Source: Streptomyces mutabilis | GTDB taxonomy: Bacteria; Actinomycetota; Actinomycetes; Streptomycetales; Streptomycetaceae | Direction of reading: 5' to 3' | DNA: 64,000 bases | Assembly (NCBI RefSeq): GCF_014649815.1 | Contig: NZ_BMTT01000002.1 | Location: 310,001-374,000 of the forward strand | Part shown: positions 42,965 through 52,076 of the stretch, in pieces | Layout of the letters: every line of letters starts with the position of its first letter | Position numbering within the stretch: position 1 is the first letter of the stretch | Position numbers and translations under genes: made by a program | The notes under the pieces: model-generated | What the model was told of the DNA's origin: nothing | Databases searched by the model: none | The model's input: only the letters and a program-made list of their open reading frames with translations

Positions 42965-43080
42965 GCCCCACCGGACGCATCGGCTCCGGGCAGCCGTGAC
43001 CGGGTGGCCGACAACCGACGGGCGTCCGAACGCCGTTGCGACGACTTCCGGCCACCGCCGCGTCCGTCACCCGGCGCGGG

Positions 43081-44790
43081 TCAGGCGGTCTTCTCCTGCC
43101 AGCTCCGCAGCACCGTGCGGAACTGCTGCCGCGTGGTCTCCCAGTCGTCGACGGGACCCGACATGTTCAGGGCGTACTCGACACCGTCCCGGGACATGTA
43201 CGTCTGCGACACGGCGCGGCGCGGTCCGGGGAAGGCGGTGTCCTTGGCCAGCGCGGTCCAGGTGTACTCCCAGCGGGCGCTGTCGCGGTCGCGGTAGTCG
43301 GCGCGTTCCAGGACGAGGCGCCGGTAGTCGACCAGCCGCTGGAGCTGCACCTCCAGGTCCAGCTGGTGCGCGTACGGGTCGTTGTAGTCGGGAGCGGTGT
43401 CGACGGATATGCGCAGGACGTGTTCGCCGCCGTCGGGGGTGTAGTCGATCTGCCGGAGTTCACCGCTGTTGCCGCCGAAGTCCGTGCGCTCCCAGTCCTC
43501 GGGCAGGTGAAGGCTGAAACCCAGCGGGTCGTCACAGCGGACCCAGTCGGCCGGAACGGCTCCACCGGGTCCCGTGTCGTCCGTGGCGGACGAGGAGGCG
43601 GAGGGTGAGTGCGCGGGAACCGGGCCGGCCGACGAGCCGCCGTCGTCCCGCTGTTGCAGCACCACGGCGGTGGCCGCGCCGATCAGGGCCGCCACGGCGA
43701 CCACCAGGGCGACCGTGCGCAGGCGACGGCGGCGTCGGGGAGCGGCGCTCGCCGACCAGTGCCCTGCCGCCGTGGGGCCGGTCGGCACGGGGCCCGTCGC
43801 GGGGTGCCCCGTCGGCACCGGGCCGACGGCCGTCGGACCGGTCGTCGTCCGGTGGGGCGTCGCGGTGGTGCCGCCCACCGGCCCCGCCGCCCCCGGGTGG
43901 ACCGTGCCGTCCTGTCGCGAAGAGCCCGAGTACTGCGTCGGCACGTACGCCTGGGCGGACTTCGGCCGGCGGCCCTCCGCCGCCTCCGCGAGCATCTGCT
44001 CGGCCTCGGTCACGTCGGGGCGCGTGGCCGGATCCTTGCGCAGCAGGGCGTCGATGACGGGCGCGAGCGGACCGGCGTACCGGGGCTCGCCGGCCTCCTC
44101 CTCGACGACCGCCTGCATGGTGGTGAGCGGTGAGGTGCGGCGGAAGGGCGACCTGCCCTCCACCGCCGTGTACAGCGTCGCGCCCAGCGCCCACAGGTCG
44201 GAGGCGGGTCCGGGGTCGTGGCCGCGGACGCGCTCGGGGGCCAGGTAGTCGACGGAACCGACGACCTCTCCGGTCCGTGTGATGGTGGAGTCGCCCTCTA
44301 TCTGCGCGATGCCGAAGTCGGTGAGCAGCACGCGGCCGTCGTCGGCGAGCAGCACGTTGCCGGGCTTGACGTCCCGGTGCAGCACGCCCGCGGTGTGCGC
44401 GGCACGCAGGGCCCGCAGGACCCACAGCCCGATCCGGGCCGCCTCCCGCGGCTCGACCCGCTCCTGCTCCTTGACCGCGTCGGCCAGTGAGCGGCCCTCG
44501 ACCAACTCCATCACGATCCACGGCCGGCCGTCGTGTTCGAGTACGTCGTGCACGGTGACGACGGCCGAGTGGTTGATCCGCGCGGCGGCCCGCGCTTCTC
44601 CCCGGGTGCGCGCCAGCAGTATCGCCTGGTCGCTCTCGGAGACGTAGAGCGCGGCGGTCAGCTCCTTGATGGCGACGACCCGGTGCAACACCTCGTCGTG
44701 TGCGCGCCACACCCGGCCCATGCCGCCACTGCCGATGGCGTCGCCGAGCCGGTAACGGCCCGCGACGAGCCGGCCCTGCATCTGATTCAC
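43081..44790 (-). CDS. transmembrane Ser/Thr protein kinase
   Basis: 569 residues from a GTG at 44790 (MNQMQGRLVAGRYRLG, GGGG 5 nt upstream). A TTG at 44802 is less likely. Complete kinase motifs: GSGGMG loop, Lys42, HRDVKPGN with Asp140, DFG (158-160). A Pro/Thr/Gly-rich linker, one membrane helix (about 355-378) and an outside domain (about 405-569) beginning VRCDDPLGFSLHLPEDWERT follow. Such outside domains occur in many Streptomyces kinases, ligand unknown. One of five kinase-fold genes in a row on this strand. Confidence 0.93.
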   Translation of the reverse strand: MNQMQGRLVAGRYRLGDAIGSGGMGRVWRAHDEVLHRVVAIKELTAALYVSESDQAILLARTRGEARAAARINHSAVVTVHDVLEHDGRPWIVMELVEGRSLADAVKEQERVEPREAARIGLWVLRALRAAHTAGVLHRDVKPGNVLLADDGRVLLTDFGIAQIEGDSTITRTGEVVGSVDYLAPERVRGHDPGPASDLWALGATLYTAVEGRSPFRRTSPLTTMQAVVEEEAGEPRYAGPLAPVIDALLRKDPATRPDVTEAEQMLAEAAEGRRPKSAQAYVPTQYSGSSRQDGTVHPGAAGPVGGTTATPHRTTTGPTAVGPVPTGHPATGPVPTGPTAAGHWSASAAPRRRRRLRTVALVVAVAALIGAATAVVLQQRDDGGSSAGPVPAHSPSASSSATDDTGPGGAVPADWVRCDDPLGFSLHLPEDWERTDFGGNSGELRQIDYTPDGGEHVLRISVDTAPDYNDPYAHQLDLEVQLQRLVDYRRLVLERADYRDRDSARWEYTWTALAKDTAFPGPRRAVSQTYMSRDGVEYALNMSGPVDDWETTRQQFRTVLRSWQEKTA

Positions 44791-44937
44791 GTTGCCCCGC
44801 AATTGATCTGGTCAGGGCCAGACTAGGGACCGGTCAACCCGCGGGGAACGGGTGGGGTGGCATGGAAACCGGTCTGTGACGGTTCTCGCTTTCCGCGTCG
44901 CGGCGCAACCATCGGGCCGCACGGGGTTCCTGGCGGG

Positions 44938-47670
44938 TCATCCGGTGTACTGATAGCTGGACGAAGCCTGTTCGAACAGCCGGGTCACCTCGTCCCGCTC
45001 CGCCGCCGGGCCGCGGACCTGGACCACGTGGTAGCGCCCGTCGACGAGCATCGCGAGGTTGCGCACGTACAGTTCGCCGTCGGCGCCGGTCCAGGTGAAC
45101 TGGCCCTCGACCATGGTCCGTCCGCCGACCTCGATGGTCCTCAGTCCGCTGGAGGTGGCCCAGCTGGAGGCACGGTACGACGCCAGCTCCGGCTCGGTGT
45201 CGCGCTGGTAGGCCATCGGGTCGTCACCGAACTCGGATGCCCGGTCCCGGCCCGGTACGACGATCAGCTCGAAGTCGCCCTTGCTGTAGACGACCTGCCC
45301 GCTGCCGTTGCGGGGCGTGCGGTCCCAGCCCTCGGCGACGGCGACGCGGAAACCCTCGGCGTCCTTGCGCAGCGTGAACCCGTCGGCCACGGCGGGGTCG
45401 TTGCTCTGGGTCTCGGTGGAACCCGACTCCGTCCGGGAGGGGCCGGGGTCGCTCTTCGGGGGCGTCTCCTCCGGCCGGGGCTCGCTCCCGCCGTCCGGGG
45501 ACTGCTCGGGCGGCGCCTGGCTCGCACCGCCGGCGGCACCCGTGCGGTCGGTGGCGCCGGCGCCGCTCGTGTCGCTCTTCGGCATGAAGAGCACGGCGTA
45601 CGCGATCGCCCCGGCCAGGGCGAGCAGTATCAGCAGGAGCAGGGTGCGGCCGAGGCTGCGCGGCGAACGGGCCGTCTCCCGCCGGTCCCGTTTGTGCCGC
45701 CCCTGGTGTGCGGGCAGACCGGCACGCCGCTTGCGCACCAGTTCGCCCCGGCGGCGGACGATGGGCAGCCGGCTGGTCTCGGCGGGCGGGGCGGAGACGA
45801 CGTGGAGTCCGGCCTCCGGTTCGGGGGCCGACCTGACGAGGGAGCGCAGCCAGCCGCGCAGTTCCTCGAAGTCGATGCGCTCGGTGGGGTCCTGACGCAG
45901 CAGCGACTCCACGACCGGACGCAGCGGTCCGCACTCCTCGGCGAACGCCGGCGGCTCCGCGCACACGATCTGCACCAGCTCGGCGGTGGCCTCCTCCGGG
46001 TAGGGCGCGTGCCCCTGCACGGCGCGGAAGAGCAGCGCGCCCAGCGCCCACAGGTCGGTGGCGGGCCCGATGGGCGCGGCGAGCTGCCAGTTCTCGTGCA
46101 CCGGCCCGGCCTGTTCCGGCGCCCAGCGCTCCGTCACCGGCCCTACCACGGCCATCCGGGTCTGCCGTGCCCGTTCGGCGGCGAGCGCGGTGGCCGGGCC
46201 GCGCTGGGCGGAGGTACCGATGACCAGGTCGTCCCACTGACCGTGCGCGGGGCCCGTGTCCTGCTGCGGGGCGGCGGGCAGGGCGTGCCCGGCCGCCCGG
46301 GGGGCGGCGGCCGGATCCCCGGTGGGGCGGGCGGTGGCGCCGTGCCAGGAGGTCGCGCCCACGCCGTAGGGGTCGGTGATCTGTCCCGGCGGGGCGGCCT
46401 GGACCGTGTCGGCGGGCCGGGGGGCGGCAGGGTGAGGACCGGAGGTGTGGGGGCCGGGCCCTGCGTCGCGGTCGACAGGGTGGGACCCGTCCGGTGCGTG
46501 CGAGGGTCGTCCCCGGTCTGCTTCGGTGCGGGCTCCGGGTTCCGTGCCGGTGCCCGCGCCGACGGCGTGGGGAGGCCGGTCGGGGCCGTTGCCGGCGGCG
46601 GGGCGGGCGCCGGTCAGGGCCGCGCGGCCGTTGCGGCCCTCCTGGACGCGGGCGGCGGCCCGGGCACCCGCGCGGTACGCGGCGATGGCTCCGGCGCGCG
46701 CGGCGCGGACGTCCCCGCTGGTCGCCGGTGGCGCGGGGGCGAGCCCGGAGGCGGCGCCGCCGGGCCCCTGGGGTACCGGCAGCCCACCCACGTCCCGGGC
46801 CTCGATGGCGGCCCGCCGGGCGGCCTCGGGGTCGGTACCGCCGGTTCCGTAGCTCCCGGACTGCGCACCCTGCGGGCCGACGCCCGTCGCCCGGGGGCCA
46901 GCGGCGTCACGGGCCCCGGGCACGAGAGCGTCGGCAGCCCCGGCCCCACCGGGCCCGAGCCCCCCGGTCTCCGCGCCGCCACCCCGCCCGAAGGTCCCGT
47001 CGGGAGCGACCGCGGCGCTCCCGCCCTCCCCGTCGTCGGGGGCGGGCACCGGGTCGTACCCGCACAGCGCCTCCTCCGCCGCCCCGACCGCCAGGCCGGT
47101 CAGCATCACGCGCCCGTCGTCGCAGACGAGTACCGTGCGCGCGGTGATGTTGCGGTGCACCCAGCCGTACGTGTGCAGTACCCGCAGCGCCAGCAGGATG
47201 TCGGACGCCACCTCGGCCGCCCGGTAGGGGGTCAGCGGCTGCTCGGCGAGCAGGGCGGCCAGCGGCCTCGCGGCCACCAGTTCGCTGACGATCCACAGGG
47301 AACCGCCCTCGGCGAACACGTCGAAGACCTGGTCGAGGCGTGGGTGGTCGGGTACGGCGGCAGCGGCCTGCGCTGCCTCGACGGCACGGCGCACCACCGG
47401 ATCGGCGGGCTTGCGGGACCCTTGGCGCGCGGCCGCAGAACGACCGCCCGCGTGCCGGGAACCGCCGTCGCGGGCGGTGAATCCGTCGGGCAGGCCGTCC
47501 GCGTCCAGCACCTCCGCCTCGACGACCTCGGGCAACGGCACCTGCCTGATCAGGACTTCCTGACCGCTGTAGGTGTCGAAGGCCCGGGTCTCGGTGAGTT
47601 CGTACTCGTCGGACGGCGGCAGCGGCAGGCGGTAGCGGTCGGCGAGCACCCGTCCCGCATAGTCGTCCAC
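44938..47670 (-). CDS. large membrane-bound pseudokinase
   Basis: 910 residues from a GTG at 47670. The N-terminal kinase fold is degenerate at every catalytic site: VLIRQVP puts Arg42 where Lys should be, HRNITARTV (172-180) has Asn for the catalytic Asp, and TGLAVG (191-196) replaces DFG. About 300 residues of Gly/Pro/Ala-rich disordered sequence interrupt the C-lobe, which resumes near GPATDLWALGALLFRAVQG. A basic stretch and membrane helix (LLLLILLALAGAIAYAVLFM) precede an outside domain ending in YHVVQVRGPAAERDEV. Its likely role is a scaffold or receptor for the adjacent active kinases. It resembles membrane pseudokinases such as MviN-type regulators only in general design. Confidence 0.88.
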   Translation of the reverse strand: MDDYAGRVLADRYRLPLPPSDEYELTETRAFDTYSGQEVLIRQVPLPEVVEAEVLDADGLPDGFTARDGGSRHAGGRSAAARQGSRKPADPVVRRAVEAAQAAAAVPDHPRLDQVFDVFAEGGSLWIVSELVAARPLAALLAEQPLTPYRAAEVASDILLALRVLHTYGWVHRNITARTVLVCDDGRVMLTGLAVGAAEEALCGYDPVPAPDDGEGGSAAVAPDGTFGRGGGAETGGLGPGGAGAADALVPGARDAAGPRATGVGPQGAQSGSYGTGGTDPEAARRAAIEARDVGGLPVPQGPGGAASGLAPAPPATSGDVRAARAGAIAAYRAGARAAARVQEGRNGRAALTGARPAAGNGPDRPPHAVGAGTGTEPGARTEADRGRPSHAPDGSHPVDRDAGPGPHTSGPHPAAPRPADTVQAAPPGQITDPYGVGATSWHGATARPTGDPAAAPRAAGHALPAAPQQDTGPAHGQWDDLVIGTSAQRGPATALAAERARQTRMAVVGPVTERWAPEQAGPVHENWQLAAPIGPATDLWALGALLFRAVQGHAPYPEEATAELVQIVCAEPPAFAEECGPLRPVVESLLRQDPTERIDFEELRGWLRSLVRSAPEPEAGLHVVSAPPAETSRLPIVRRRGELVRKRRAGLPAHQGRHKRDRRETARSPRSLGRTLLLLILLALAGAIAYAVLFMPKSDTSGAGATDRTGAAGGASQAPPEQSPDGGSEPRPEETPPKSDPGPSRTESGSTETQSNDPAVADGFTLRKDAEGFRVAVAEGWDRTPRNGSGQVVYSKGDFELIVVPGRDRASEFGDDPMAYQRDTEPELASYRASSWATSSGLRTIEVGGRTMVEGQFTWTGADGELYVRNLAMLVDGRYHVVQVRGPAAERDEVTRLFEQASSSYQYTG

Positions 47671-47822
47671 GTCGCCACCCCCGGCAGCCCGTCGGTCAAT
47701 TCCGTTCGCCCGGCGGGCCGTCCCGGCTGCGTACGGTCCGCGAGCACTCACGATACGTGCCGGAGGCAACCCGCAAAGAGGGGATGCCAGATATCGGACC
47801 GCTCAAACCCGGACCGGCCGGT

Positions 47823-49904
47823 TCAGGACTTGGGTTCGAAGGTCTTCGTCAGCGTCTGCCACGTGTCCCGGCGCAGATCGCTGTCCCAGGCGTCGGCCCG
47901 GGCGGTGTACATCAGCGCGTAGCCCTGGTGGTCGTTGACGACGAAACCCCGGTCCACGGTGCGGTACTCGGTACCGCCGTCCGTGTAGGTGAACTCCCAG
48001 TCGGCCGCGTTCCAGCCGCGGTAGCCCACCTTCTCGATGCGGATCTTCTTGTACTGGGAGCGGACCATGTACCGCTCCTGGTTCTTCCAGTCGGCGACCG
48101 GGTCGCCCTTGGGCGTCGACGTCCAGGCGACGAGCAGCTTCTGGCCGTCGGGGCCGGTGAAACGGTCCCCCGCCGACCCCGTGCTCCGGAACTTCCAGCC
48201 CTCGGGCAGTCCGATGGAGTAGCCCTGGTCGCCACGGTGGGTGGCCGCCGCGCCCTCGTCGGCCTTCCCGGCGTCACCCGATCCGGTGTCGCCGGACGCG
48301 CTCGCGCCGGAGTCCGGCGCGCCGGCCGAGGACCCGTCCGTGGCCTCCTCGGAGGCGGAGCCGTCCGTGCGGGCCCCGCCCTCGTCGTCCTGCTCGGTGT
48401 CGCCGCTCGCCCCCGCGGTGGCGACGGTCTTGTCACCGTTCCCGCCCTGGGCGCCCTTCTCGTCGTCGCCGCCGAGCGTGAGGGCCAGGACGGTGCCGAG
48501 CACGGCCAGCGCCACGACCACCGCGATGATGATCAGCGTCCGGCGCGGTACCACGTCGGTGAGCGGTGCGCGGGGCGCGGGCCGGGGCGGCAGGTCCGGG
48601 GGCGGCACGACGGGCCAGCCGGAGCTGCGGGTACCCGCGGGCGCGTTCGCCGCCCCGGAACCCGTACCGGCGCCGGCACCCGTACCCGACCGGGCTCCGG
48701 ACGCCGCACCCGCACCGGCGCCCCACCCGTCACGGACACCGGCGCCCGGCGCACCGGCCGGCGCCGACGCGGTGGCGGCCGTCCCGGCGGACGCCGAAGC
48801 GGTGGCCGAACCGGCGGCGCCCGACGCGGCCCGGCCGGCGCCGCCCTGCTTGGCGCGGGAGGTGGCGGCACCGGCGGCACCGGCCCCGACGGCGGCCTTG
48901 CGCACAGAACGCAGCGCTCCGCGCAGCCGCTCCCCGGCTTCCTCGCCGCGCTTGCCCCCCGCACCCGACGGAGCGCCCCCGCGGTTCCGCTCCTCCGACT
49001 GGGCGGGCAGCGGCACGACCTTGGTGGCGTCGGCTGGCTCGTCCGCCGGCTCCGGTGCGTGGATGACCTTGTTGAGCAGTGCACGGGCGCCCGCGTCGTC
49101 GAGCCGCTGGGCGGGGTCCTTGTTGAGCAGCCCGAAGATGACGTCCCGCAGCGGGCCGGCGTTCTTCGGCTCCTCCAGGCTTTCCGTCATCACGGCGGTG
49201 AGCGTGGCGATGGCGGAGCCCTTGTCGTAGGGCGGGGCGCCCTCGACCGCCGCGTACAGCAGTCCGCCGAGCGACCACAGGTCGGCGGCCGGGCCGGGCT
49301 TGTGGCCGCGGGCGCGTTCCGGGGAGATGTAGGAGGGGGCACCGACGAGCATGCCGGTGGACGTGATCGACGGATCGCCCTCGACCTGGGCGATGCCGAA
49401 GTCGGTGAGCACGACCCGGCCGTCCTCGGCGATCAGCACGTTGGACGGCTTCACGTCGCGGTGCAGGATGCCCTCGCGGTGCGCCGAGCGCAGCACGTCG
49501 AGGATGGCGAGCCCCACCTCGGCGGCGCGCCTCGGCTCCAGCAGGCCGTCCTCGCGGATGGCCTCGGCGAGCGACTTGCCCTCGACGAGTTCCATCACGA
49601 TCCAGGGACGGTCGTCCTCCTCGACGACGTCGTAGACCGTGACGGCGCTGTTGTTGCGGATCCGCGCGATCGCCTTGGCCTCACGCAGCGTGCGCGTGAT
49701 CAGGCGCCGCTTCTCCTCCTCGTCGATGTTGCCCGGGAACCGCAGCTCCTTGACGGCGACCGTGCGTCCGAGGGTCTCGTCCTCGGCGCGCCACACCGTC
49801 CCCATGCCGCCGCGGCCGAGCACGTCTCCCAGCCGGTACCGCCCGGCGAGGAGACGTGCGCTCTTGTCCGTACGGGATGTCCCCGCCCGCTCCGCCTCCG
49901 ACAT
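47823..49904 (-). CDS. transmembrane Ser/Thr protein kinase
   Basis: 693 residues from an ATG at 49904 preceded by GAGGGG. The kinase domain is intact (GRGGMG loop, Lys52, HRDVKPSN with Asp150, DFG 168-170). An Ala/Gly/Ser-rich linker of about 170 residues leads to a membrane helix (about 455-478, TLIIIAVVVALAVLGTVLAL) and an outside part with a Ser/Asp/Gly stalk and a C-terminal domain (about 575-693, GYSIGLPEGWKF). This domain is related to that of the kinase at 43081. It is the first gene of the kinase row, and the next gene begins 152 nt further. Confidence 0.93.
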   Translation of the reverse strand: MSEAERAGTSRTDKSARLLAGRYRLGDVLGRGGMGTVWRAEDETLGRTVAVKELRFPGNIDEEEKRRLITRTLREAKAIARIRNNSAVTVYDVVEEDDRPWIVMELVEGKSLAEAIREDGLLEPRRAAEVGLAILDVLRSAHREGILHRDVKPSNVLIAEDGRVVLTDFGIAQVEGDPSITSTGMLVGAPSYISPERARGHKPGPAADLWSLGGLLYAAVEGAPPYDKGSAIATLTAVMTESLEEPKNAGPLRDVIFGLLNKDPAQRLDDAGARALLNKVIHAPEPADEPADATKVVPLPAQSEERNRGGAPSGAGGKRGEEAGERLRGALRSVRKAAVGAGAAGAATSRAKQGGAGRAASGAAGSATASASAGTAATASAPAGAPGAGVRDGWGAGAGAASGARSGTGAGAGTGSGAANAPAGTRSSGWPVVPPPDLPPRPAPRAPLTDVVPRRTLIIIAVVVALAVLGTVLALTLGGDDEKGAQGGNGDKTVATAGASGDTEQDDEGGARTDGSASEEATDGSSAGAPDSGASASGDTGSGDAGKADEGAAATHRGDQGYSIGLPEGWKFRSTGSAGDRFTGPDGQKLLVAWTSTPKGDPVADWKNQERYMVRSQYKKIRIEKVGYRGWNAADWEFTYTDGGTEYRTVDRGFVVNDHQGYALMYTARADAWDSDLRRDTWQTLTKTFEPKS

Positions 49905-50052
49905 GCGTCCCCTCATGCAACCCGCCCTGACAGAGCCTTCATTGTCTCTCACCCGACAAGTACTCGACGCCCAGGGTGCCTCTCGGGCCGACGGGGCTGC
50001 GGGGCGGGCGGCGGGCCGGACTGACCTCCTGTCACACCCGCCCCGCCGTCCC

Positions 50053-51759
50053 CTACCGCGGCACGATCTCGGGGGCGCCCAGCCGGGCCGCGTCGGCCGT
50101 CAGGTCGTCGGGCTGGCGCTGCGACTCCCGCTCCGCCTCGACCCGCTTCTCGTAGTGCTGGACCTCCCGTTCGATCTGGTCCTTGTCCCAGCCGAGCACC
50201 GGCGCCATCAGTTCGGCGGCCTCGCGGGCGCTGCGGGTGCCCCGGTCGAAGGTCTCGATGGAGATGCGGGTGCGCCGGGTGAGTACGTCGTCCAGGTGCC
50301 GCGCGCCCTCGTGGGAGGCGGCGTAGACGACCTCGGCCCGCAGGTAGTCGTCGGCGGCGTGCAGGGGTTCGCCGAGGGAGGGGTCGGCGGCGATCAGCTC
50401 CAGCACCTCCTCCGTCATGACGCCGTACCGGTTCAGCAGGTGCTCGACGCGCACGACGTGCAGGCCGGTGCGCGCGGCGACCCGCTTCCGCGCGTTCCAC
50501 AGCGCGCGGAAGCCCTCGGCGCCGAGCAGCGGCGTGTCCTCGGTGACGCAGTCGGCCACCCGCAGGTCGAGCCCGTGCACCGCCTCGTCCACGGCGTCCT
50601 TGGCCATCACCCGGTACGTCGTGTACTTGCCGCCCGCCACGACGACCAGGCCGGGTACCGGGTGGGCGACGGTGTGCTCGCGCGACAGCTTGCTGGTGGC
50701 GTCGGACTCGCCGGCCAGCAGCGGGCGCAGCCCTGCGTACACGCCTTCGACGTCGTCGCGCGTGAGCGGCACGTGCAGCACGGAGTTGACGTGCTCCAGG
50801 AGGTAGTCGATGTCGGCGCTGGAGGCGGCCGGGTGGGCCTTGTCCAGGTCCCAGTCGGTGTCCGTGGTGCCGATGATCCAGTGCCGGCCCCAGGGAATGA
50901 CGAACAGCACGGACTTCTCGGTGCGCAGGATCAGCCCGGTGGTGGAGTGGATGCGGTCCTTGGGCACGACCAGGTGAATGCCCTTGGAGGCCCGGACGTG
51001 GAACTGTCCGCGCTCGCCCACCATCGACTGGGTGTCGTCCGTCCACACTCCGGTCGCGTTCACGATCTGCTTGGCGCGGATCTCGTACTCCCCGCCCGCC
51101 TCGACGTCCTGCACGCGCGCGCCGACCACGCGCTCGCCCTCGCGGACGAAGGAGGTCACCCGGGCCCGGTTGGCGACGTGGGCGCCGTACGCGGCCGCCG
51201 TGCGCACCAGCGTCGTCACGAACCGGGCGTCGTCCATCTGGGCGTCGTAGTACTGGAGCGCGCCGACCAGCGCGTCCTTCTTCAACGCGGGCGCCACCCG
51301 CAGGGCGTGACGTCGGCTCAGGTGCCGGTGCATCGGCAGGCCCCGGCCGTGTCCGCGGGCCATCGACATCGCGTCGTAGAGGGCGACGCCCGAGCCGGCG
51401 TAGAGCCGCTCCCAGCCCTTGTGCTGCAAGGGGTACAGGAAGGGCACGGGCTTCACGAGGTGCGGTGCGAGCCGCTCGAGGAGCAGGCCGCGCTCCTTCA
51501 GCGCCTCCCGTACGAGCGCGAAGTCGAGCATCTCCAGGTAGCGCAGGCCGCCGTGGATCAGCTTGCTGGACCTGCTGGAGGTGCCCGACGCCCAGTCCCG
51601 GGCCTCGACCAGGCCGGTGGACAGACCACGCGTCACCGCGTCGAGCGCGGTGCCCGCGCCGACCACGCCCGCGCCCACCACCAGAACGTCCAGCTCGCGC
51701 TCGGCCATGGCCGCGAGCGACTCGGCGCGCTGCGCCGGCCCCAGTGTCGCTGTCCTCAC
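50053..51759 (-). CDS. glpD: FAD-dependent glycerol-3-phosphate dehydrogenase
   Basis: 568 residues from a GTG at 51759 with GGGAGG 5 nt upstream. The FAD motif is VVGAGVVGAGTALDAVTRG (28-46), followed by SSRSSKLIHGGLRYLE, the GlpD signature, and a C-terminal helical DAO_C domain (about 400-540). It oxidises glycerol-3-phosphate to dihydroxyacetone phosphate at the membrane and passes electrons to the quinone pool. No glpF or glpK gene is adjacent, so it may be a second copy separate from the glycerol operon. Confidence 0.95.
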   Translation of the reverse strand: MRTATLGPAQRAESLAAMAERELDVLVVGAGVVGAGTALDAVTRGLSTGLVEARDWASGTSSRSSKLIHGGLRYLEMLDFALVREALKERGLLLERLAPHLVKPVPFLYPLQHKGWERLYAGSGVALYDAMSMARGHGRGLPMHRHLSRRHALRVAPALKKDALVGALQYYDAQMDDARFVTTLVRTAAAYGAHVANRARVTSFVREGERVVGARVQDVEAGGEYEIRAKQIVNATGVWTDDTQSMVGERGQFHVRASKGIHLVVPKDRIHSTTGLILRTEKSVLFVIPWGRHWIIGTTDTDWDLDKAHPAASSADIDYLLEHVNSVLHVPLTRDDVEGVYAGLRPLLAGESDATSKLSREHTVAHPVPGLVVVAGGKYTTYRVMAKDAVDEAVHGLDLRVADCVTEDTPLLGAEGFRALWNARKRVAARTGLHVVRVEHLLNRYGVMTEEVLELIAADPSLGEPLHAADDYLRAEVVYAASHEGARHLDDVLTRRTRISIETFDRGTRSAREAAELMAPVLGWDKDQIEREVQHYEKRVEAERESQRQPDDLTADAARLGAPEIVPR

Positions 51760-52076
51760 TGCTGCCTCCCGCTGTCCGTCGCGTCGGCCGCACCCGTCGG
51801 GCGAAGCCCGGTTCCTGGTACCCACCATGCCCAGATTCTGACCGGCTCGCCCGACATCGGCCGTCGGAGGGCCGCAACCTGTGGACAACGAAGCCCGTGG
51901 ACGACATGTCTGTGGACAACCTCCCCACCGCTCCCCGTCGACACTCACCGAAACCAGGCCGACCAATCCCACGAATCGGTCATATTTACTCCTAGTCTGA
52001 CGTTGTGCTCGCCCACCCTGTCCACCGGGCTTGCGCACCTGTCCCGCTTCGGCTACTGGGAAGGACGGCCCACGCC

